The notes under the pieces were generated by a model that worked only from the letters and a program-made list of their open reading frames with translations, did not search any database and had not been told where the DNA came from. The translations under genes were made by a program, and so were the position numbers. A stretch of 5,134 nucleotides of DNA, from the NCBI GenBank assembly GCA_023248505.1, contig JAHFEM010000199.1:1-5134 (forward strand), given 5' to 3'. Source of the DNA: Nitrospirota bacterium (GTDB taxonomy: Bacteria; Nitrospirota; Nitrospiria; SBBL01; Manganitrophaceae). This document shows, in pieces, positions 1 through 5,134 of the stretch (the first letter of the stretch is position 1; every line of letters starts with the position of its first letter).

Positions 1-4
1 AACG

Positions 5-274
5 ATGGCCGTCTTAAAAAGAACACCTTGGTTGCTTATTTTCTTCGTCTTGGCAGGAGGACTGCTGGGAGGAGTGATGGGAGAAATTCTCCTACTCTTC
101 TCCCCTTCCGGCCTACTGAAAGATGTCTTTCTCAAGGGATATCATATCGGCATTACCCCTCCTTTTACCTTCGATCTCCACCTGGTGACATTGACCCTCG
201 GCTTTACCTTCCGGATTAACCTTCTCAGCCTCCTCGGTATTATCCTCGGAATCTATACGTACAAGCAGGCCTAA
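5..274 (+). CDS. Small two-helix membrane protein, DUF4321-like
   Basis: An 89-residue protein with two hydrophobic segments, about residues 9-32 and 71-86. The first contains a glycine-rich stretch (AGGLLGGVMGE) followed by ILLLFSP. A central PP-x-x-x-DLHL segment comes next, then GF-x-x-x-INLLSLLGI. This order (short basic N-terminus, GG-x-GE helix, PP/DL linker, GF strand, NL-x-x-x-GI helix) is what I recall of the DUF4321 family of small bacterial membrane proteins, which has no known function. The family assignment is from memory of the pattern, not a search. It probably sits in the inner membrane. The ATG at 5 fits the usual N-terminus (a few residues, then the helix), but only four bases precede it. 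Its ribosome binding site and any upstream operon partner are therefore unseen, and an earlier start cannot be excluded. It converges on uvrB with a 19-base gap. Confidence 0.82.
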   Translation: MAVLKRTPWLLIFFVLAGGLLGGVMGEILLLFSPSGLLKDVFLKGYHIGITPPFTFDLHLVTLTLGFTFRINLLSLLGIILGIYTYKQA

Positions 275-293
275 GCCGCCCGATTGAAGAAGC

Positions 294-2300
294 TCATGAG
301 CGTTCCTTCGGAAGCCCCATCTCCATCTCCTTGAGCCGCTTAATACGATCCCGAATCTCCGCCGCTTTCTCATACTCCAGGCGCTTGGCCGCGTCCCTCA
401 TCTCCCGTTCCAAGCCTTGAAGGACCCGCGGCAGTTCTTCCTCAGGAATATACCTCTCCCCCTCTTCCGCCGCAATCGGAACCGTGTAGTAATCGGCTTC
501 GACGATCTCGCGGAGCGTCTCGGGAATCGCTTTCCGGATCGATTCGGGGGTGATGCCATGCTTCACATTGTAGTCCGATTGGATGGCACGGCGCCGGTTC
601 GTCTCATCAATCATCATCCTCATCGATCGGGTGAGGGTGTCGGCATACAGGATCACCCGTCCCGTCACATTCCGGGCCGCCCGCCCCGCCGTCTGAATCA
701 GAGAGCGGTGGGAGCGAAGGTAACCCTCTTTATCCGCATCCAAGATCGCCACCAGCGACACTTCGGGAAGATCGAGTCCTTCCCTCAGAAGGTTGATCCC
801 GACCAGAACATCAAACTTCCCCAATCGAAGATCGCGGATGATTTCCATCCGCTCCATCGTTTCGATATCGGCATGAAGATAACGGACCTTGAGACCGATC
901 TCCTGATAATACTCCGTGAGGTCCTCCGCCATTCTCTTGGTGAGCGTGGTCACCAACACCCGCTCGGATTGCGCGATTCGCTTGCGGATCTCCTCCAAAA
1001 GGTCGTCCACCTGCCCTTTCGCCGGCCGGATGACGACCTCCGGATCCATCAGTCCGGTCGGCCTGATCACCTGCTCAATGATTCGGTCTTTGCCCTTCTC
1101 GAGTTCATAGGGGCCGGGCGTCGCCGAGACATAGATCGTGGTGCGCATAAACTGTTCGAACTCATCAAACTTCAAGGGACGATTATCAAACGCCGAAGGA
1201 AGCCGGAACCCATATTCGATCAGGTTCACTTTGCGGGCATGGTCCCCCGCCTGCATTCCGCCGATCTGCGGAACCGTCGCATGGCTTTCGTCAATGATGA
1301 GGAGAAAATCTTCCGGAAAGTAGTCGAGCAACGTCGGAGGCGGCTGACCCGGCGCGCGGCCCGAAAGGTGGCGCGAGTAATTCTCAACCCCCTGGCAATA
1401 TCCGATTTCCCGGATCATCTCCAGATCAAAGACGGTTCTTTGTTCAATGCGCTGCGCTTCCAGAAGCATCTGTCGATCCCGAAAAAACTTAATCCGCTCC
1501 TGAAGCTCTTCCTCGATGCCGTGAAGGGCCGTATTGACCCGCTCCGGCGGGATCACATAATGGCTTCCGGGATAGATGGCGATCTTGGGGAGACGTTGAA
1601 GAATGGTTCCGCGGAGGGGATCGACCTCATAAATCGCTTCGACCGAATCGCCGAAGAACTCGACCCGAATACACCGGTCCTCCGAGGAAGCCGGAAAGAT
1701 CTCGATCATGTCCCCTCGGACCCGGAAGGTCCCCCGGTAGAAATCAAAGTCATTTCGCTCGTATTGAATCTCCACCAGTTTTTTCAGGACTTGATCGCGC
1801 TCGATCTCCTTCCCTTCCTCCAGGTAGACCAACATGTCGTGGTAGGCTTCCGGAGATCCGAGGCCGTAAATACAGGAGACGGAAGCGACGATGATGATGT
1901 CGTTTCGCTCTAAGAGCGATCGCGTGGCGGAGTGTCGCATCCGGTCGATGGCATCATTGATCGAAGAGTCTTTTTCAATAAAGGTGTCGGTCACCGGAAG
2001 GTAGGCCTCAGGTTGATAGTAATCGTAATAGCTGACGAAATACTCGACCGCATTCTCTGGGAAAAAGGTCTTAAACTCGTGGTAGAGCTGCGCCGCCAAG
2101 GTTTTATTGTGGGCGATGACCAAGGTCGGCTTTCCGACCTGTTCGATCACATTGGCAAGGGTATATGTTTTTCCGGACCCGGTGACCCCTAGGAGGACTT
2201 GGTCCGGCGTCCCGCGAAGCACCCCTTCCGAGAGGGCCCGGATGGCATTCGGTTGGTCGCCTCTCGGCGTGAAATTCGAATGCAGCTTGAATCTATTCAT
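294..2300 (-). CDS. uvrB: UvrABC excinuclease subunit B (UvrB)
   Basis: Full-length UvrB of 668 residues, the usual family size. It is the DNA-damage verification helicase of nucleotide excision repair. It is loaded by UvrA, then recruits UvrC for dual incision. Visible motifs in order: Walker A GVTGSGKT (38-45); the tyrosine-rich beta-hairpin [13 protein letters not shown] (88-100) that clamps DNA; Walker B/DEAD-type DESH (337-340) after LLII; the [11 protein letters not shown] segment (347-357); YVSATPG (390-396); helicase motif [15 protein letters not shown] (501-514); motif [11 protein letters not shown] (536-544); and a C-terminal UVR helical hairpin (about 628-663, with [13 protein letters not shown]) that binds UvrC. 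No key residue is missing and the reading frame is intact. The ATG at 2300 is supported by a strong Shine-Dalgarno six bases upstream and by the family-typical start (F-x-L-x-S-x-F-x-P-x-GDQP). The protein is cytosolic. It is divergent from the cyclase gene. No E. coli-type (CTGT-N8-ACAG) or Bacillus-type (GAAC-N4-GTTC) LexA box is seen upstream. Confidence 0.98.
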   Translation of the reverse strand: MNRFKLHSNFTPRGDQPNAIRALSEGVLRGTPDQVLLGVTGSGKTYTLANVIEQVGKPTLVIAHNKTLAAQLYHEFKTFFPENAVEYFVSYYDYYQPEAYLPVTDTFIEKDSSINDAIDRMRHSATRSLLERNDIIIVASVSCIYGLGSPEAYHDMLVYLEEGKEIERDQVLKKLVEIQYERNDFDFYRGTFRVRGDMIEIFPASSEDRCIRVEFFGDSVEAIYEVDPLRGTILQRLPKIAIYPGSHYVIPPERVNTALHGIEEELQERIKFFRDRQMLLEAQRIEQRTVFDLEMIREIGYCQGVENYSRHLSGRAPGQPPPTLLDYFPEDFLLIIDESHATVPQIGGMQAGDHARKVNLIEYGFRLPSAFDNRPLKFDEFEQFMRTTIYVSATPGPYELEKGKDRIIEQVIRPTGLMDPEVVIRPAKGQVDDLLEEIRKRIAQSERVLVTTLTKRMAEDLTEYYQEIGLKVRYLHADIETMERMEIIRDLRLGKFDVLVGINLLREGLDLPEVSLVAILDADKEGYLRSHRSLIQTAGRAARNVTGRVILYADTLTRSMRMMIDETNRRRAIQSDYNVKHGITPESIRKAIPETLREIVEADYYTVPIAAEEGERYIPEEELPRVLQGLEREMRDAAKRLEYEKAAEIRDRIKRLKEMEMGLPKERS

Positions 2301-2306
2301 CTAGAA

Positions 2307-2315
2307 CTCCTTCCT
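2307..2315 (-). promoter_or_regulatory. Ribosome binding site of uvrB
   Basis: On the minus strand AGGAAGGAG lies six bases before the ATG at 2300. It is a near-ideal Shine-Dalgarno match at good spacing, and it decides the uvrB start. It contrasts with the weak site in front of the divergent cyclase gene. Confidence 0.85.
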
Positions 2316-2321
2316 GATGGC

Positions 2322-2330
2322 ATAATATCA
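2322..2330 (-). promoter_or_regulatory. Possible extended -10 promoter for uvrB
   Basis: The minus strand reads TGATATTAT, an extended -10 (TG-n-TATTAT). At the expected -35 distance (about 2345-2350) there is only TAGTAA, a poor match, so the promoter would rely on the TG extension. Transcription would start near 2315, leaving a leader of only about 15 bases that just includes the ribosome binding site. That is short, so the true promoter could instead lie further upstream, overlapping the cyclase promoter. Confidence 0.33.
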
Positions 2331-2359
2331 CACCTCAATAGATCTTACTATCTTTTGGC

Positions 2360-2389
2360 TTGACTTCGAAAAGAGGATCGGACTATAAA
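2360..2389 (+). promoter_or_regulatory. Sigma70-type promoter for the diguanylate cyclase gene
   Basis: TTGACT (2360-2365) and TATAAA (2384-2389) are separated by 18 bases. This is five of six consensus bases in the -35 and a good -10. Transcription would begin near 2396, giving a leader of about 64 bases. The leader starts A-rich and ends in the dyad at 2441-2457. It resembles neither a known c-di-GMP riboswitch nor any other riboswitch I can recognise. The promoter sits about 30 bases from the putative uvrB promoter in a back-to-back arrangement. Confidence 0.65.
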
Positions 2390-2440
2390 GAACAAACAAA
2401 AACAGAAAGATGGCAATCCCACCCGGCTCATATTCCTTAC

Positions 2441-2457
2441 ATGAATAGGCTATTCAT
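2441..2457. promoter_or_regulatory. Perfect 17-base dyad just before the cyclase start codon
   Basis: ATGAATAG-G-CTATTCAT is a perfect 8-base inverted repeat around one central base, ending two bases before the ATG at 2460. In DNA it has the size and symmetry of an operator half-site pair for a dimeric regulator, placed in the leader about 45 bases past the inferred transcription start. In RNA it could fold as a 7-pair, AU-rich stem with a GGC loop. The only Shine-Dalgarno-like bases (AGG, 2447-2449) would then sit in the stem top and loop. Both roles are inference. The symmetry itself is directly visible. Confidence 0.5.
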
Positions 2458-2459
2458 TT

Positions 2460-4481
2460 ATGCAAAAGCACTTAGATCTAAGCAGGCACCGCTGGGAAGA
2501 GATACAACTGTCCCTCTCCTCCTTAACGGGTCTTTCACTTTTCATCTACGATCCCTCCAAGCGCCGGCCCTGTACACCGGTTGCCCATGAGCATCTGCTT
2601 TGTCATTTGGTCCATCAAACAGAGAGAGAGACGCTCTGCCAGAATTCATTGGCGCAGCAGGTCGAACTTGCGATTCAGACCCGGCAGATCTCATTTACCA
2701 AATGTCAGGCCAACCTGAACTATTTCGTCATTCCAATCCATCTCTCCAACGAAATGCGTTATGCCATGGTCGGAGGGAAAGTCTACTATCGTGACGATGA
2801 ATACGCCCAATTTAAACAGGAGGCGTCCCAGTGGGGCATATCAGCCGAGAAACTGCCCGTTTCCGTCGAGACCGCCCGCTTCCGGGAAGAGGGGCTTCAG
2901 GAGATGGCCCGCCATCTTCAAGTCGTCGCCACCGCTCTGTTGGAGAATATTTACCGCCGCGGACAATACCAAGCGAAGGCGGCCCATCTGACAACCCTTC
3001 TGAGCATTGGAAATCAGTTTAAGAGCGCCAATAGTATTTCGGACCTCTATACGACCCTGCTGAATACCCTCGGCATCCTCTTCGACTTGAAGAGCGCCTG
3101 TATTTTTCATCAGGCCAAAAAACAGGGATCTCACCGTGGCGTGGCGGCCTTTGGAGAGAAGAAGGAACGGCTCTATCCGTCGGAAGCGCTGCTCGACGTT
3201 CTCTTCCAGAAGGGCACCGGGAGCGAACCGTTCATTTTCAACGATGTGACATTCGATCTCTTGAAGTCGAAATTTCCGCCGGACGTCACCTCCTGCTATT
3301 TGTTTCCCCTCTATCAAGGGCGCAATGCAAGAACAACCTTGGCCATATTCGACACGCCTCTGACCCTGGAAGATACCGCGATGGTTACGTCGTTCTGCAC
3401 TCAGGCGGGAGCCGCGGTTGAGAATATCGAGCTTCAAAGCCAATTGGCGGAACAGCGAAAAGTGATGATGGCCCTCTCCAATCTCACGATCATGATCGAT
3501 TCTCCGCTTTATCTTAACCATCTCCATAATAGTATCTTGGAGCAGACCCTCCAGCTCCTTCAGGCAGAACAAGGATCACTGATGGTCCTGGACGAGTACA
3601 AGAACGAGCTCTCGGTGAAAGCGATGAAAGGAATTAACCGCCCCATCTATGAAATGTTCAATTTGAGGCCCGGCGAAGGGATTGCAGGATCGGTCTATGA
3701 GACCGGCGTCCCGCTTCTGGTTCAGGATCTGAATCAAGATCCTCGCATACGGCAGGGCGCCAAACCGAGGTACCGCACTTCCTCCTTCCTCAGCGTTCCG
3801 CTGAAACTCAGAAACCGCATCATCGGCGTCATCAATCTGGCGGATAAGATCACCGGCGAAGTCTTCTCGGAGGAAGATCTCCAACTGCTGCAGGCCATCG
3901 GCAGTTACATCTCGATCGCGATCGAGCGGTCCGAGCTTTATGAGAAAACAGAAGAGCTCAAGCGGATCTCCATCACCGATGTCCTGACCGGCCTTCTGAA
4001 CCGGCGCTATTTTCAAGAACGCTTGACGGAGGAGATTGAACGATCGAGACGCCACCGCATTCCGGTCTCCCTCATTATGGTGGACATCGATAATTTCAAG
4101 GCGTTCAACGATAACTATGGTCATCTTGGAGGGGATGAGATTCTGATTCTGCTCGGCCAGGCCCTTCGAAATTATATCCGGGCGATCGATGTGGCCGCCC
4201 GCTACGGAGGAGAGGAGTTCACTATCATCCTTCCTCAAACGAACAAGGAAGACGCGCGCATCATCGCGGAGAGACTCTGCAGGGAGATCGAGCGGAACGA
4301 GACGTTACATAAGAAGTTCTCCGATCTGACGCGATTGACCGTCAGCGTCGGGCTTGCGACCTTCCCGGATGACGCCGAGACCTTCGAGGAGCTGATTCGA
4401 AATGCCGACCGCGCCCTCTACCAAGCGAAACTGCAGGGAAAAAACAGGGTGATTACGTTCAACAGTGAACTTTTTTCGTAA
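2460..4481 (+). CDS. PocR-like/GAF/GAF sensor diguanylate cyclase (GGDEF)
   Basis: A 673-residue soluble protein predicted to make c-di-GMP from two GTP. Residues about 10-168 look like a PocR sensory domain: it opens LSSLTGLSLFIYD, has cysteines at 48, 60 and 82, then YFVIPI and a GGKVYY segment. Residues about 170-325 form a diverged GAF-like domain and 335-492 a clearer GAF domain (LRPGEGIAGSVYETG at 402-416, SFLSVPL at 442-448, GVINLADK at 456-463). A helical stalk (about 487-505) leads into GGDEF. The catalytic residues match the PleD spacing: D542, N550, D559 and the GGEEF signature at 583-587. An inhibitory I-site RxxD is present at R574-D577. No EAL or HD-GYP domain, membrane segment or signal peptide is seen, so it should act in the cytosol. 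A stop at 2442-2444 in the same frame leaves ATG 2460 as the first plausible start. The Shine-Dalgarno is poor. The gene diverges from uvrB and converges on ftsY, and looks monocistronic. The ligand is unknown. Confidence 0.93.
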   Translation: MQKHLDLSRHRWEEIQLSLSSLTGLSLFIYDPSKRRPCTPVAHEHLLCHLVHQTERETLCQNSLAQQVELAIQTRQISFTKCQANLNYFVIPIHLSNEMRYAMVGGKVYYRDDEYAQFKQEASQWGISAEKLPVSVETARFREEGLQEMARHLQVVATALLENIYRRGQYQAKAAHLTTLLSIGNQFKSANSISDLYTTLLNTLGILFDLKSACIFHQAKKQGSHRGVAAFGEKKERLYPSEALLDVLFQKGTGSEPFIFNDVTFDLLKSKFPPDVTSCYLFPLYQGRNARTTLAIFDTPLTLEDTAMVTSFCTQAGAAVENIELQSQLAEQRKVMMALSNLTIMIDSPLYLNHLHNSILEQTLQLLQAEQGSLMVLDEYKNELSVKAMKGINRPIYEMFNLRPGEGIAGSVYETGVPLLVQDLNQDPRIRQGAKPRYRTSSFLSVPLKLRNRIIGVINLADKITGEVFSEEDLQLLQAIGSYISIAIERSELYEKTEELKRISITDVLTGLLNRRYFQERLTEEIERSRRHRIPVSLIMVDIDNFKAFNDNYGHLGGDEILILLGQALRNYIRAIDVAARYGGEEFTIILPQTNKEDARIIAERLCREIERNETLHKKFSDLTRLTVSVGLATFPDDAETFEELIRNADRALYQAKLQGKNRVITFNSELFS

Positions 4482-4483
4482 AC

Positions 4484-4557
4484 CACGCGAGGGGTGAAGG
4501 ATAACGTAAGGGATCCGGTCAAAAACTTTAAAGCTTTTACTCCTCACGCCTCACGTG
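4484..4557. repeat. Imperfect inverted repeat of CGTGAGG-type heptamers
   Basis: The left arm (4484-4499, CACGCGAGGGGTGAAG) and the complement of the right arm (4557-4542, CACGTGAGGCGTGAGG) match at 13 of 16 bases. On the minus strand the right arm reads as two CGTGAGG heptamers, and a related CGTAAGG lies at 4505-4511. The centre holds two overlapping 8-base palindromes, CTTTAAAG (4526-4533) and AAAGCTTT (4530-4537). The layout resembles a small dispersed intergenic repeat (REP or miniature element type). Dispersion cannot be shown from one copy. The right arm runs into the 3' end of ftsY and supplies its last codons and stop. No transposase or target-site duplication is apparent. Confidence 0.55.
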
Positions 4558-4566
4558 TTTTATTCT
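4484..4566 (+). terminator. Possible weak terminator after the cyclase gene
   Basis: In a plus-strand transcript the two arms of the repeat could pair, ending CCTCACGTG, and are followed by a U-rich run (TTTTATT, 4558-4564). The stem has internal mismatches and a loop of more than 40 bases, so it is a poor intrinsic terminator. It is, however, the only candidate between the convergent cyclase and ftsY genes. On the minus strand the U-run after the stem is weaker. Confidence 0.25.
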
Positions 4567-5134
4567 CTTCGAAAAGTCCTTCCGCAAAGGACTCGATGTT
4601 GAAAGGGATCAGATCGTCCACCCCTTCGCCGACGCCGACATAGGTGACCGGGACCGAAAGGGCCTCTACGATCGGGACGATGATTCCTCCCTTTGCCGTT
4701 CCATCCAATTTCGTTAAGACGATTCCGGTCACCCCGATCGCTTCATGAAACAGGCGCGCCTGCGATAGGGCGTTCTGTCCGGTGGTCGCATCCAGAACCA
4801 AAATTCTTTCATGGGGGGCATCGGGAATCGCTTTGGCGATGACCCGCTTGATCTTTTTCAACTCTTCCATCAAATTGCTCTTCGTCTGAAGGCGGCCGGC
4901 GGTATCGATCAAGACAATGTCCATCTTCCGCGCCAGGGCGGCGCTCACGGCATCAAAGGCCACCGCAGCAGGGTCCGCTCCCTCTTGATGACGGATAACC
5001 TCCGCGCCGACTCGATCTCCCCAAATGGCAAGTTGCTCTCCGGCCGCCGCACGGAAGGTATCCGCCGCCGCCAGGAGAACCGTTTTCCCCTCTCGCTTCA
5101 ACTGAGCGGCTCGCTTGGCGATGGTCGTTGTCTT
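4544..5134 (-). CDS. ftsY: Signal recognition particle receptor FtsY, C-terminal part (cut by window edge)
   Basis: The last 196 codons of FtsY, the SRP receptor GTPase that docks ribosome-SRP complexes at the inner membrane. The gene enters from the right edge already inside the P-loop (the first codons read [11 protein letters not shown], the K being that of GKT), so the N domain and start lie outside. Visible in order: [12 protein letters not shown], whose form separates FtsY from Ffh (which has DTYRPAA); the G3 motif [15 protein letters not shown], typical of FtsY; the G4 motif [10 protein letters not shown]; and [12 protein letters not shown] near the end. The whole G domain looks intact. 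The protein ends [11 protein letters not shown]. The last four residues and the stop fall in the right arm of the 4484-4557 repeat, so the native end may originally have differed slightly. The first ATG/TTG-like codon near 5101 is an internal leucine, not the start. Confidence 0.96.
   Translation of the reverse strand, partial: KTTTIAKRAAQLKREGKTVLLAAADTFRAAAGEQLAIWGDRVGAEVIRHQEGADPAAVAFDAVSAALARKMDIVLIDTAGRLQTKSNLMEELKKIKRVIAKAIPDAPHERILVLDATTGQNALSQARLFHEAIGVTGIVLTKLDGTAKGGIIVPIVEALSVPVTYVGVGEGVDDLIPFNIESFAEGLFEENKTREA

Noticed and set aside
417..1913. Open frame of 498 codons on the plus strand, antisense to uvrB
   Set aside because: It lies wholly inside uvrB, whose motifs are all intact. 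Its translation is rich in Arg, Asp and His without any domain or ribosome binding site. It is a codon-composition shadow.
2339..2354. AGATCT and AGAT/ATCT symmetry between the two promoters as an operator
   Set aside because: The symmetry is only a 6-base palindrome or 4-base arms, too short to separate from chance without conservation data.
2396..2459. Possible c-di-GMP or other riboswitch in the cyclase leader
   Set aside because: The leader is only about 64 bases, and I see no conserved core of a c-di-GMP riboswitch and no multi-stem fold other than the short dyad.
2360..2590. Plus-strand 76-codon frame crossing the cyclase start, including an ATG at 2441
   Set aside because: The frame begins inside the -35 promoter element, overlaps the cyclase in another frame and has no recognisable content. 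The ATG at 2441 belongs to the dyad and lacks a Shine-Dalgarno, so an upstream leader peptide is not supported.
2841..4238. Two long minus-strand open frames (243 and 220 codons) under the cyclase gene
   Set aside because: They are antisense to well-conserved GAF and GGDEF coding sequence, have no recognisable domain, and carry no Shine-Dalgarno that I could see.
4544..5101. ftsY starting at the TTG near 5101
   Set aside because: The frame stays open to the window edge and encodes [11 protein letters not shown] upstream, part of the P-loop. The TTG is an internal leucine and the gene is cut by the edge.

Overview
The window carries four protein-coding genes and two short non-coding stretches. 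It is ordinary bacterial chromosome with moderately GC-rich coding sequence. The genes are a small two-helix membrane protein of the DUF4321 type (+), uvrB (-), a soluble sensor diguanylate cyclase with a PocR-like/GAF/GAF/GGDEF layout (+), and the 3' part of ftsY (-), which runs off the right edge. No phage, plasmid, IS, CRISPR or RNA gene is visible. The organism cannot be fixed from this window. DUF4321 together with a PocR-GAF-GGDEF sensor and the style of the intergenic repeat would fit Nitrospirota or a deltaproteobacterial-type lineage, but this is a weak inference.

Layout: 5-274 is the DUF4321-like gene, possibly with its promoter outside the window. It converges on uvrB (294-2300, minus) with only 19 bases between the stop codons and no clear terminator. 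The 159-base region 2301-2459 is a divergent control region. It holds a strong uvrB ribosome binding site and a possible extended -10 on the minus strand. On the plus strand it holds a good sigma70-type promoter (TTGACT-N18-TATAAA) and a perfect 17-base dyad that ends two bases before the start codon of the cyclase gene. The cyclase gene (2460-4481) converges on ftsY (4544-5134, minus). The 62 bases between them are largely an imperfect inverted repeat whose right arm supplies the last codons and the stop of ftsY.

How the genes relate: uvrB (nucleotide excision repair) and ftsY (SRP receptor GTPase for co-translational membrane targeting) are core housekeeping genes. The cyclase is the accessory, lineage-specific element. 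It keeps every catalytic residue and the product-inhibition I-site, so it should be an active, feedback-inhibited c-di-GMP synthase in the cytosol, controlled by a ligand sensed through its PocR-like and GAF domains. Nothing shows a functional link between the cyclase and uvrB beyond the shared divergent promoter region. I see no clearly new biological system. The items most worth a second look are the PocR-like cyclase with an altered cysteine motif, the dyad at its start, and the repeat fused to the ftsY end.
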